Of a DNA stretch of 64,000 nucleotides, positions 10,563 to 20,580 are shown one piece after another (the first letter of the stretch is position 1; every line of letters begins with the position of its first letter). A program made the position numbers and the translations under genes. Below the pieces are notes generated by a model, which saw only the letters and a list, made by a program, of their open reading frames with translations, had not been told where the DNA came from and did no database searches. Origin of the DNA: Prorocentrum cordatum (Eukaryota; Sar; Dinophyceae; Prorocentrales; Prorocentraceae); assembly GCA_963575745.1 (NCBI GenBank), contig CAUYUJ010017810.1:159956-223955 (forward strand), read 5' to 3'.

Positions 10563-10955
10563 GAGAGCGGATGAATAGGATGAGTTTTCTTTTGGTTCCG
10601 CCTCCCTCTCAACTCCTCACTTCTCCCCACTCACTCCACTGCACTCCGCTCCACTCTTCTCTACCGGGCTCTCGTTGTCTTCTTCTCAACCTTCCTTACT
10701 CACCTTTCTTGTTCCGGCGTCCTCCATACCTATTTCCAATCATTCTTATTCCAGCCCGCCCCCACAGCTCCTTCCCAGTGCTCCGATCTCTTCCCCAGTA
10801 CGCCCCGCTCTACTTCCACTCCGTTCCACGCCATTCCGCCGCAAGACAGCTCCAAGACGCCCAGGGCAGCTCCCGAGAATCCTCCAACAGCCCAGGGACA
10901 ATCCGCCGGCTCTCTCGCCTTTTTGCCCCTGATGGGCCGCTGAGGGCACAATTTC
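10563..10955. other. C/T-rich intergenic stretch
   Basis: Pyrimidine-rich plus strand (CTCCACT, TTCCC steps) with no recognised feature. Confidence 0.4.
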
Positions 10956-11235
10956 ACCCCTGAATAACGCCCCAAGAAGAGATCGAGGGAGCCCCAGGAC
11001 GGCCCCAAGAGCTCCCCAAGACGGCGTCAAAAGAGCCCCAAGACGGGCCAAGAGGCCTCCAAGACGGCCCCGGAGCGCTCCAAGACAGCCCGCAGACGCT
11101 CCCAATACAACTTCCGAAGGCGTCAGGCGGAGCAAGAGGGCCCTGAGCCAGACCAACAAGCGCCGAAGAGGCCCGAAGAGTCCCCGAGAAGCTCCCAGCA
11201 GGTCCCCAAGAAGCGCCCAAGAAGGCCCAACATAG
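10956..11235 (-). repeat. CTTGGGGCC-type short interspersed repeat, copy 1
   Basis: On the minus strand this is a string of short degenerate steps such as CTTGGGGCCGTCTTGGAGC and CTCTTGGGGC, 12-18 bp apart. The same family lies at 15295-15380, 45825-46060, 55590-56190 and, more loosely, 63765-63970. Its Leu/Gly/Ala-rich minus frames are artefacts. It ends within a few bases of the spliced-leader sequence. Confidence 0.65.
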
Positions 11236-11237
11236 TT

Positions 11238-11259
11238 TCCGTAGCCATTTTGGCTCAAG
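11238..11259 (+). other. genomic dinoflagellate spliced-leader sequence (relic SL)
   Basis: An exact 22-nt match to the dinoflagellate trans-spliced leader (core CCGTAGCCATTTTGGCTC). In an SL RNA gene the leader must be followed by a donor GT; here the next bases are ACTC. The known alternative is a trans-spliced mRNA that was reverse transcribed and reinserted, carrying its leader into the genome. The decayed glycosyltransferase downstream on the same strand fits that reading. Confidence 0.85.
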
Positions 11260-11699
11260 ACTCACAAGGCTCATGCAGGCTCAGACCAATTCGCACTCAG
11301 ACCCATTCGTATTCAGATTTATTACAACGTTCGAGGCGAGCCAGTCCGCGGCAGGGCAGGTAGGCATCGCGATCACCGAGATGGTTGGCCCAGTGGCGTG
11401 GCACCATGTACCTTCTGGCTTCACGGTGGAACAAGGTACTGCAACGCCCAAATCGGGCGCAGTTGGGACAATTTGGCGGGTTCACTTCAGCACCACGTCC
11501 AGGGACAACCAGAGTGGCATGGGAGGGTACGTTCTGATATGCAAGCAGGCGGCCAGGGTCTCCGACGCTCGTTCGCGGCGCGACCGGTCGAGACCATATT
11601 CTAGATAGAAACACGCGTGATTCGTGGATTGATGACATGGATGATGAGGACGTCGGTTTCACTCGATGGGGTGCGGCATCTGGTCGGAGGGGGGAAAAG

Positions 11700-12384
11700 C
11701 TTCCAGATAAAGTCGAGATATTTGTTGATACCGAAATGGTCCACGTGAAGCAAACAAGCAATTCGTCGTGTACCCGGCGAGGCAGTTCGAGTTTCTTTGC
11801 GATGACAACGTATCATGTTTGTGGAAAGCGAATCCGATCCTCACGCCATCCCAGAAAAATGCAGACCATTTTGTCATCCAAGTTTTTCTAGTTGCGCTGG
11901 ATTGCCGAACGCACTCGCTACGATTACACACTCTGGGTGGATGGTAAATATTTACTGAGAAACCAGAACCTGACTGAGACAATTAAGGAATCTTTGGGAG
12001 ACTGTTGACATGCTTGTCATGAGACACCCTCAAAGAAAGACGGTTGCGCAGGAGTTGCGCCCCGCAAGCAAACGTGCAGCGGCGCTCTTGATGATCGTTC
12101 TGTAATCCAGACGGAGAGCAAAACAAATGTATAAGAGCTACGTGCATGAAGGTTTCTTTGATATTACGGGACTCTTTGATTCAGCCAAGCTTATCGTGAG
12201 GCCAGCACGTGTGCGTGATGTGTTCATCGATTGGTGGCACGAAGTGCAGCGAGGAGATCCTCGTGATCAGATGTCGCTGCCTTGGATGATCCAGAAGCAT
12301 GGTGTCAACTTCCTCAGCATGACGCCCGAGCCTTGTGCCGTCTTAGGCGACAGCTGTTTTAACCCGCATGCTCACGTTCGCTGA
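11700..12384 (+). pseudogene. TOD1/MUCI70-like (DUF616) glycosyltransferase retropseudogene
   Basis: Pieces of one protein appear in three frames. About 11725-11890 reads NADHFVIQ; 11892-12005 reads YDYTLWVDGKYLLRN; 12007-12102 reads MRHPQRKTVAQEL; 12127-12384 reads EGFFDITG...AKLIV...WWHEVQRGDPRDQ. Order and motifs (W-V-D-G-K, R-H-x-x-R, W-x-x-E-V-x-R-x-x-x-R-D-Q) match the DUF616 family of Golgi-type glycosyltransferases. Breaks are a frame change near 11890 with TAG at 11889-11891, a one-base shift at about 12006, and an in-frame TAA at 12103-12105. It lies about 450 bp downstream of the relic spliced leader and has no clear introns, so a retroposed mRNA is likely. The TAG could instead be a splice acceptor (TTTTTCTAG), which is less likely because the protein match continues upstream. 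Confidence 0.55.
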
Positions 12385-13820
12385 GCAGCAGCGCCACGCT
12401 GTGACGTTCTTCGGGCCGGGCCTGGCTGGCAATGCATACATTCACGTATACATACATATTTACATACCTTCATACATACAGTAAAAGAGTGGCATGGCTA
12501 GCTCTTGAGTGCATTAGCACTTAAGATCAGGCGCACATGTATTGGGATGGATTCCCAACACCTCCATGGTTTGGTGCTTGTCTTGAATGGAGCACTGCTT
12601 GGGCGAACCTTCCTCCCGCCTCGCTCCTCTTGTCTTCCTGCTCTTCCTCCTGCTCCTGCCTCTCTTCCTCTTTTTCCTCGCACCTCCCTCTAGCAACTCT
12701 TACCGTACCTCTGTCCCCTTCTATTCTGGCTCTTCAATCGTTTTAGCCGTGCGCGATTATGTCATTGAGGCCGAACCCGTGGCCTTTTGCTGACGGTACT
12801 CCGCGACCTCGAAAAATTCGGCGCTGCATCCGTGCACGACGTGGAGCCCGGTTTAATTTTTCATCCGTGTCCATGATCGGACCAGGCCTTGTGTTCGATC
12901 GGGATGTGTGCCCCAACCTTTCTGTGATGGGTTCTCGTTTTGAATTGTGCTTTGCGGTCGCGACCACAAGGGGGACGTGCTGGGTCGGGGAACAACCTTC
13001 TGAAACGATGCTGTGTTGTGCGCCGAGTGGAACACGTGCACCGCCCCAGCACCCGTTATTTGCTTACGTTGCCCGCCGAGTTGAACACGTCCACCGCGCG
13101 GGGAATATTTTTCCTACAGCGTTTACTGTGTTCCGCCAAAGGGGTGTGGAAAGGAGAGGGGATGGGTGGGCTTGCTAAGAGCTGGATGCAGGGTTTACGG
13201 TCATTGGGCTTCATATCATGGCATCCGCAGGGGACACAGATGGGGGGGGCACCTTCAGCTCATCTCACAAACATGATGCATGACGCCACTCCCCCTCTGC
13301 GTCCTTGCTAATCGCTGCGCCAAGACTCACAGCCGCGGCCTGTTGGATCGGTCAGAGCCGATATGTTAGTGCCGTCTGCAGGACGTATACGCACGACGAT
13401 CGATCAGCAGAAGCGCTACTTTTCCTCATCCTCTTCCTTCATCTGCCTATGTCTCGCCAGCCTTCTCATCGCTGCAGCAAAGACTTTGGTGGAACGGTTT
13501 TCGGCCGACTGTTGCCGCATGGCCTTGGCCAAACCAAAAACAGGCAAACCGCTCGTTAACGTGTCATACCATACCATACCATTCCACATACATATATACC
13601 TATACGACCACCCTGCGGGTGATAAGGAGGTTGTGGGGGGGTGGGGGGAGGGGGGTGGCTCATGACGACAACTGTGATGAACGTGGTGCTGATGGGCGAT
13701 GATGGTGTGGATGACGTGGCGTTTTTTGTTTGTTCCTTCGCTTGGGCGACTTGTGTCGTTCGGTTTGCCGCTGCGCGACGCGGCACTCAGCCCACGACGT
13801 CCCAGTCGACGATGGGTGCA
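12385..13820. other. intergenic; short repeats only
   Basis: A short TACA/CATA stretch at 12437-12480, C/T-rich DNA at 12610-12720, and two copies of a 25-bp motif CGCCGAGTKGAACACGTSC at 13021 and 13074. No poly(A) tail is visible after the pseudogene. No coding region is supported. Confidence 0.45.
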
Positions 13821-13821
13821 C

Positions 13822-13905
13822 CGACGGGCAACCGACGGGACAACGTGGGCTACCAGCGGGCAACCGACGGGCAACCGACGGGACAACGTGGGCTACCGCT
13901 TGGCA
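13822..13905 (+). repeat. tandem duplication with 43-bp spacing
   Basis: The string GGGACAACGTGGGCTACC occurs at 13837 and 13880, embedded in GGGCAACCGAC steps. Confidence 0.8.
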
Positions 13906-14690
13906 AGGCCGGGGGGGGGGGAAACATTTGTGTTGGCGGACCCCTGGCGACAGCAGAGTGAATTCCTCTCGCTGGCCCACGCAGCTTCGCCTCGCCCGCA
14001 CGCACGGCACGAGCACGAACTCGAAACTCGATTTCCCGGTGGGGGGACTCCGTTACATTGCGATCTCACCCCCCAGCCTCCCATATATATATATATGATA
14101 TCAGCAGTTGGAGGAGGAAAAAAGGCCACCAGTGGATGTATCGGAGAGCGTCGCTGCCATGCAGACCACAAGTGCTTTCCAGCCATATGGCCTGTGATTA
14201 GGGCAACACGTCGACTTGTTTGCTGGGCCAGAGCCTCGCGGTGGAGCCTTGGCGAGAGCGACGGTGCTGTGGAGGCCATCAACGCAGTAGGTGCATGGAC
14301 GCAGTTCCGCAACAAATCCATACATCCGACCGACCTTCCGTGTTGGCGGGCATCGATCGACGGGGTGGTGGGGTGTGATTCGCGGAGCCGCGGTGAGATG
14401 AATGGGAGGAGTCGGAATCAGCAGTATTTCCCAACCACATATAAGCAACATAAAAAAACAGGGGTGCAAGGAACCCCGGCAGTTCGAGCCAGACAGCGAC
14501 CCTGTTCCGACCCCGCCAGTCTCGGGCTGCACTTGAAAGAAATTGTAGGGATTTCTCACCTACCCTTTTTTCCCTACCGTGGCTCTGCTTAGAAGGATTC
14601 TTATTCTCTTGGGTTAAAGGGCTGGGCAGTGGGAACCGGCCCAGGCGGTTCCCCCAGTATCCGCCCCGCGGTTCCTCCAGTTACGTCCCC
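13906..14690. other. no gene recognised
   Basis: Includes an 11-base G run near 13911 and ATATATATAT at 14083-14094. The long plus frame across 13699-14592 has no recognisable domain. Confidence 0.35.
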
Positions 14691-15064
14691 TTAGCTTAGC
14701 TTAGCTTATTTCATCTTAGTTTAGCTTATGTCATCATAGCTTAGCTCAGCTTCATCTTAGCTCAGGTTTATATTCGTTGAGCTTACCTTCATCTTAGCTT
14801 CGCTGAGCTTTAGCATAGCAGAGCACAGCATAGCATAGCATAGCGTAGCATCTCATAGCGCAACATAGCATACCAAAGCGTAGCCCAGCATAACATAGCA
14901 TAGCGCAGCATAGCATAGCATAGCATAGCATAGCATAGCATAACGCAGCACAACACAGCACAACATAGCACAGCGCAGCATATCATAGCATAGCATAGCA
15001 TAGCATAGCATAGCATAGCAGAGCAGAGCATAACATAGCATGGCATTTCATAGCATAGCATAGC
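14691..15064 (+). repeat. TTAGC / CATAG pentanucleotide array
   Basis: TTAGC steps give way to about 250 bp of CATAG pentamers with single-base variants. The Met-Leu-Cys-Tyr-Ala periodic frame on the minus strand is a repeat artefact. Confidence 0.95.
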
Positions 15065-15790
15065 AACTAATGCTGCTTTCCTAGGGGCTCCAACTTCTAG
15101 GTAGGGTCGCACTGGGGTAATTATTCAAGCACATTTTACATCCCACGAAGCGTCCTCCTCCCCCGGCATTCTCTCCAAGCTGGCGACGGAGGCCTTTCTT
15201 AGGAAATTCTAGTAATTTTCAATGATGCCGATGGGATTCGTTTACGCTGGATTTCCCACCACTTCTTCAGAAAGTCCCAGCTGGTCCCCGAAATCGTCCC
15301 TTACGCCTCAAAGACGGCCCCAGGAGCCCCCCAGAGCCCCAAAGAGAGACCAAAAGAGGCGCGTGAGCGCCCCATGAGCCCTGAGAGAGCCGCGAAAACC
15401 TCCAGTAATCCGAGTCCACAGGCAGAAGGGAGGAGGGGGAGACATGAGTCGAAGAGAGAAGGGCAGAGGAAGGATGGGCGAGGATGCGCGGAAGATGGAG
15501 GGGGGAGGATGGGAGAAGGAGGACGAAGAAGCGGAAAGTAGGGGAGGTGATGGATGGGCCAGGATGTGGGCCAGAGGAATGAGGGATTGAGAGGTTGGAG
15601 GAGTAAGGAGGGAAGATGAGGAGCAGGAGGAGGAGGAGGCCAGAGGGAGGGGCTTGTGGTGAGGCTGCCCTCCCTGGCCCTCTGAGGGTGTCCTTGTCAT
15701 TGCTGTCGCAGCATGCATTCTTGCACATGTGCAGCTGTGTTGATGCCGAGGGATGGGGCGTGCTAGAACCTCAGCAAGCGAGAAACACGC
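15065..15790. other. intergenic with a short CTTGGGGCC-type patch
   Basis: 15295-15380 carries the CTTGGGGCC-type repeat (as GACGGCCCCAGGAGCCCC on plus). 15415-15640 is purine-rich GGAGGA DNA. No gene is recognised. Confidence 0.45.
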
Positions 15791-15799
15791 GTGGTTTCT

Positions 15800-16061
15800 C
15801 GTACATACATATACATACATATATATCTATATATATAAATACATACACATCAATATTTGTGTACATACACATGTAGATGTATGTATGCATGTATGTATGT
15901 ATGTATGTAAGTATGTATGTATGTATGTATGTACGTATGTATGTACGTATGCATGTATGTATGTATGTATGCATGTATGTATGTATGTATGTATGTATGT
16001 ATGTATATGTAGGTATGTATATATGAATGTATGTATGTAGGTATGTATGTATGCATGTATG

Positions 16062-16095
<34 letters not shown>

Positions 16096-16318
16096 TGTAT
16101 GTATGTATGTATGTATATATGTATGCATGCATGCATGCATGTATGTATGTATGTATGTATGTATGTATGTGTGTATGTGTGTATGTATGTTTGCATGTAT
16201 GTACGTAAGTATACATGTCTGTCTGTCTGTCTGTCTGTCTGCCTGCCTGCCTGTCTGTCTGTCTGTATGTATGTATGTATGTATGTATGTATGTATGTAT
16301 GTATGTATGTATGTATGT
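15800..16318 (+). repeat. ATGT microsatellite, left part
   Basis: About 450 bp of ATGT with GCAT, ATAT and TCTG (16216-16264) variants, ending exactly at the left boundary of the tyrosine-recombinase retroelement. The same motif resumes at the element's right end. Confidence 0.95.
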
Positions 16319-16417
16319 ATAAATTAGCTTTCCAAACAGTGTTGCACAACTGCAGGATGGCCGCTGCGCGGCGAAGCACGAGCACGTCCGTGCCGTCGCC
16401 GTGCTCGGCTCAAGCTC
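16319..16417 (+). repeat. element repeat A1
   Basis: 99 bp starting ATAAATTAGC. It matches A2 at 22690-22788 at 97 of 99 positions (two A/G differences). Confidence 0.9.
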
Positions 16418-16440
16418 TTTTTGGCGGCAGAAGCCCGCCC

Positions 16441-18015
16441 ATGACATCTATCTCACAGGTCGTCGGCTTCAGCTGGGCTACGACCCTCGTGGATCGCGCC
16501 TTCCCTTCGATCGCTGCGTTGGCATCCAGTGCAGAGACCTGCTACTTGCTGGAGGGGCTCGGGGGAGTCAGGACCCTGGGTCTCAGCGTGTTCGGCCTCG
16601 GGGGCGTGCTGGGGTGGCTGGTCGGCACCTGTGGGACCTATGTCCTCTTGGGTGCGCGCCAGAGCCCGCATCGCCGTCCAATGGAGAGCCGGCGAGTCCC
16701 TGCAGATTCGATACGTGCTGACGGACTGCGACGGAGCCGAGTACGAAAACATCTGCGGGGAACCACCACCAGCTCTGGCAGCAGCGGAGGGGAGATTGAA
16801 GTACTGCCTGACGCCCGACGGCAACGTGTACCCCCACGCTCTGAAGTGTTCTCCTCTTCATTCTCTGACGGCCTTCGACGAGACGGGCCAGGAGCTGGTC
16901 GTATGTCGGGAAGGTCAACTACGCGACGGAGTTCGACGGATGCCCTCCCTCTACGGCTCGGACTGGTTCCCGAGCATCCGCGAGTACCAAGACGCGATGG
17001 AGTTTTGCGTCGGCCCCCCGGGTCCGAGCAGGCGCCTCGTCGGGAAGAGGCTCTTGGTGACTCGGCGGCTGGACCGACAGCGCGTAGGGGGGTTTCTCAG
17101 GGCTCGGGACAGCTCCCCGACCCAGGTGCCAACGTGTGGATGTGCATCGAGGCGCCCTCACCAGGAGGCAAAGGCATGCCCCTCACTAGCGAGCAGGCCG
17201 ACGAGTGGGTCGCCATGGGCAAGGTCGTGATGTTCAAGCGGGGCTCGGAGGTGCTCGTAGACAAGTAGGTGCCAGCCGGCGAGGCCGCCGAGGAACCCGA
17301 CGCGCGCACACTCTCTGTGGTCCTTCGCCACGAAGGGGAGCGTCGTCGGGACATCGCCGCCGCCGTGCGCGGCATGACTGAGACTACGTGGGCCTTCTGG
17401 CCCCTGCGTGGGCACCGGACAGTGCTCTGGTACTTGCGCTTCATCTTGCAGCAGGACCACTCGCCCAAGGCGAGACATACCCGCTGGAAGCACGAGTGTA
17501 ACCTGTCAATCACCGACGACGGCGTCTCGGACCACGAGCTGTGCATGAGGCTCTTCGAGATAGGGTCCTCTTACGACCAACTCAATTTACCAGAGTTGGC
17601 TATCATGGAGTATGTGGCGCGTCGCGCCCAGATGGCTGAGTGGCGTTACCGAGACCGAATCCTTGGTCGGGGCGACGGCGACGAACTACTCGAATATGAA
17701 TTTCTATACCTCGGCACCGCCGAGACCCGCGGCCTCTTGATGGTGTGTCCACTTATCCAGGATCACGTGTCAGAACAGTTGCACAAGGAGATGATGACGA
17801 CCAAGGAGCGGCGCAAGCTGCGGGGGGAGAGAGCCTTGACAGGGGGCTCTGGCGGTACCGCGGGCAGTGCCGACGGGCGTTCCTTGCAGCAGAAGGTGAG
17901 CAACCAGTCGGCCAAGATCAAGCGGCTGATGGGTAAGTTGAAGGCGGCTGGAGTGGCCGATGGCGGAGGACAAGATGGCGGCTCCGGTCCGAAGGGCCGG
18001 GGCAGGGGAAAATGA
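16441..18015 (+). pseudogene. Gag-like region of the tyrosine-recombinase element
   Basis: Met at 16441 opens a frame with a hydrophobic, probably membrane-spanning segment (LGLSVFGLGGVLGWLVG, about 16590-16640). Recognisable protein then moves to the next frame (YVLTDCDGAEYE, CLTPDGNVYPHALK, about 16700-16840) and returns to the first (NVWMCIEAPSPGG, about 17132). An in-frame TAG stands at 17266-17268. The following stretch to the TGA at 18013-18015 is the best preserved: DARTLSVV, TTWAFWPLRGHRTVLW and YDQLNLPELAIMEYVARR, ending in a basic tail. I associate this pattern with Gag-like ORFs of dinoflagellate retroelements. The TAG and two frame changes argue for decay. Confidence 0.55.
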
Positions 18016-18320
18016 CGGCCCTCGGCCCCGCGCCTCGTGAGCTGCTTCCAGCCGCTGCTCGCAGCTTGCCTCTGAGACCTGAGTCGACTGGCTGTTGCAG
18101 GTCGGTGCGGTCTCGTCGGCGACAGGCCGCGGCGGTGTACGGCTGAACGTCCGAGGCGCTGCGTGCTCTGAATTCGCTCTACTCTGGGCCCGAGTTCGAG
18201 GCCCCGGAGGGGCAGTCGGCAGCTCAGGCTGCAGGCGTTCAACACCTTCGAGATTCTATAGTTTCGGCTGGACCTCCACCGTTCAGCGCGGCGGCAGCCC
18301 ATCGCGAGCTGTGCCGAAAT

Positions 18321-19742
18321 TTGCCCGGCTACTCAGAGTCGGAGCCAGTGGCCCGCTACCAGAAGGAGAAGTTCTCCTTGCCCTCCTCTGCGCCGTCGTG
18401 TGACCTCACCCAGGTGCTGGAGGGGGATGCTCGCCATTATTGGGTAGATTGGGAGAGTCGGATCTTGCGTCAGGACCCGTCGGGCATTGCACCAGTTAGA
18501 CCTTACGTTGACGAGACGTTGCGGGGTGATCCTAGTCAGTATGCTGAATTCATTATCCTCTTGCTTGAGAAGGGCTTGGTGAACTTGACCACGCCTGCTT
18601 CCGCCACTGTTGGACTCATCTTTGTGCGCAGAGCTAATGGAGATTGCCGTATCATCTTTGACACGAGACAGGTTAATCAATACTTCGAGACCCCCGAGTA
18701 CGTTCAGCTTCCGACCGGGTCCGCTTGGGCTCGTACGTCCATGGGCGACGACAGAGATCTGCGCGTATGCCAGATGGACGTGGAGAGTGCCTTCTACAGG
18801 ATCCTGGCCCCACGGGGGTTAGAGGAGTGGTTCCGTCTTCCTCGAGTGGATCTCCGAGAGGTCCGACGCCTGCGCCCAGAGCTGGTGCCGAGCGAGCTCA
18901 AGGGGGCGTATGCCACTCCGCAGCTGCTGGTCCTCGCCATGGGCTTCTCGTGGTCGCTGTACTTCTGCCAGGAGGCGGTGGAGGCCCGCGTTCGGGCCGC
19001 TGGCGTCCCCCGGCGTGACTTCGTGCGGGGCCGCCGCGGGGGCCCGGAGCTGGAGAGCGGGCCCAAGGCGGCGGTGTACGTCGACGGCGTGGCCGTCGTC
19101 AGCCAGGATCGGCGCGCCGCCGTGGGCCCGGGCAAGAAGGTGCTGGTCTTCCTCGAGGAGGGCGGGCTCCGTTGCAAGGGGCTCGAGGAGCCCGCGAGCG
19201 AGGTCAAGTTCACAGGCCTCGTCTTCGACCAGAAGGCCGGGGCCGTCCGCGTGTCCCGCGAGCGCATGTGGCGCGTCAGGCTTGCTTTCCTCCACGTCTG
19301 CGACCGGGGGTGGGCCAGCGGTGACGAGCTGATGGTCCTCGTGGGGCGCTTCGCGTGGGCCGCGCTCCTTCGGAGGCCCCTCGTGTCCATCCTGTCCTCG
19401 GTGCATGAGTTCTCTGAGTGGGCCGGGCCGCGCCGTCGGCGCCTCTGGCCCCAAGTGGAGGAAGAATTGAGGATGGGTGCCGCTCTGATCGTGTTCGCTC
19501 AAATCCAGTGTCGTCGTCTCATCGATCCTGAAGTCCTTGCCACCGACGCCTCTACCGGAGGAGCTACTGGGAGCGGGGGATTCGGAGTCGTGTTTAGTAG
19601 ATGGGAAGCCGTCGATGTTGTCTCAGCCACTCGTGTTTCGGAGTCCTGGAGATTTTCTGTCGATGAAGCCATCTGCCCGCCAGCATGCCCTTGGGGCGGT
19701 CGGGGACTCCGTTTCGTCAAAGACCGCTTTCGACAAGGCTGA
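18321..19742 (+). CDS. reverse transcriptase plus N-terminal half of RNase H
   Basis: 473 codons. RT blocks in order: LIFVRRANGDCRIIFDTRQVN, motif A DVESAFYRI with the Asp at 18777-18779, motif B LAMGFSWSLYF, and motif C VYVDGVAV with the Asp at 19083-19085. Gly stands where a second Asp (or Asn) is usual. RNase H starts with ATDASTGG (Asp at 19545-19547). The protein match then leaves this frame near 19670, where SWRFSVDEA continues as ARQHALGAVG in the next frame, so the annotated end at 19742 is out of frame with the protein. The true upstream start may lie in 18016-18320 in another frame. The RT makes cDNA from the element's RNA. Confidence 0.75.
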   Translation: MPGYSESEPVARYQKEKFSLPSSAPSCDLTQVLEGDARHYWVDWESRILRQDPSGIAPVRPYVDETLRGDPSQYAEFIILLLEKGLVNLTTPASATVGLIFVRRANGDCRIIFDTRQVNQYFETPEYVQLPTGSAWARTSMGDDRDLRVCQMDVESAFYRILAPRGLEEWFRLPRVDLREVRRLRPELVPSELKGAYATPQLLVLAMGFSWSLYFCQEAVEARVRAAGVPRRDFVRGRRGGPELESGPKAAVYVDGVAVVSQDRRAAVGPGKKVLVFLEEGGLRCKGLEEPASEVKFTGLVFDQKAGAVRVSRERMWRVRLAFLHVCDRGWASGDELMVLVGRFAWAALLRRPLVSILSSVHEFSEWAGPRRRRLWPQVEEELRMGAALIVFAQIQCRRLIDPEVLATDASTGGATGSGGFGVVFSRWEAVDVVSATRVSESWRFSVDEAICPPACPWGGRGLRFVKDRFRQG

Positions 19743-20580
19743 ACGCCGACGCCGCCGAGGTACTACGTCGTTTATTCAGTTGACCGAGGTGCATGTTGGG
19801 GTGGAGGAGGATTGGAAGCTGTTGGTCAAGGGTAGGTTCTGGGGCTCCGAGCACATCGGTCGACTCGAGGGACGGGGGCTACTTGTTGGAGTTCGTCATC
19901 GAGCTAGGGCGTTGAGGTCTCGGGGGTCCAGGATTTTGGTGCTAGTCGACAACCTCCCAGTCGTCTTGGCCTCGGGGAGGGGGCGCGCCGCGTCCCAGTC
20001 CATGAACCGCACGTGCCGCCAGCTGTGCGCCCTTAGTATCATGGGGGACCTCGACATCGTCGTTCGCTGGATACCCTCGGAGTTGAACCCCGCCGGTCGG
20101 CCGTCTCGAATGCCGGGTCAGGTTGTCCAGGATCCCCGACTCGATCGGCGACATGCTGCGTTTCGACTCCCAGGCGCCCCTGGTGATGCCGGGGCTGTTC
20201 CAGGACGTGCATCAGTTCCTCCTGGCCTGTATGCTGACGTAGCCAAGGCTCGGCTCAAGGGCGCGATCGAGGATCTTGCTCTCGGCACTTCGGGCTGCTC
20301 GAGTCATGGAGGTCAGGAGCGGGCGGCTGGTCTGGCCGACCTCGAGAGGGGCTTCCAGGGCTTCCACCCCGGTGAACGGGGAAGTGACGAGGGGCCGCCT
20401 GATGAGGCCTCGTGTTCCTCGAGCAGCTCAGCTACGGGGGACGAGCTCGACGGCTTGGACGACGACCCCATCGCTCGGGGTGATGGCCTCGGCCTCCACG
20501 ACGTCCCGTCGGCCGCCTCCTCAGACGGGCCGCTCTATGAGTCTTCGAGTGGCCCAGCGAGGGGTGGCCAGGCGTGCTGC
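19670..20580 (+). CDS. C-terminal half of RNase H and acidic linker
   Basis: Frame +1 relative to the RT frame. Seen: EHIGRLEGRG (Glu at 19849-19851), ILVLVDNLPVV (Asp at 19948-19950), a helix rich in Arg and Cys, then RWIPSELNPAGRPSR, where the last usual catalytic Asp of the NPAD block is Gly. A Ser/Asp/Glu-rich linker follows. The frame stays open without a stop to 22482, passing through the recombinase region in the wrong register. Confidence 0.65.

Noticed and set aside
11238-11259. Spliced-leader RNA gene
   Set aside because: The leader is not followed by GT and no tandem SL or 5S unit surrounds it.
14083-14094. TATA-type promoter
   Set aside because: A short AT dinucleotide run with no gene downstream; dinoflagellate promoters are not known to rely on such a box.
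14465-14500. tRNA-like B box (GCAGTTCGAGCC)
   Set aside because: No matching A box or cloverleaf could be drawn around it.
15771-16447. Tyr/Ile/His/Thr periodic ORFs
   Set aside because: ATGT microsatellite in a frame-cycling arrangement.
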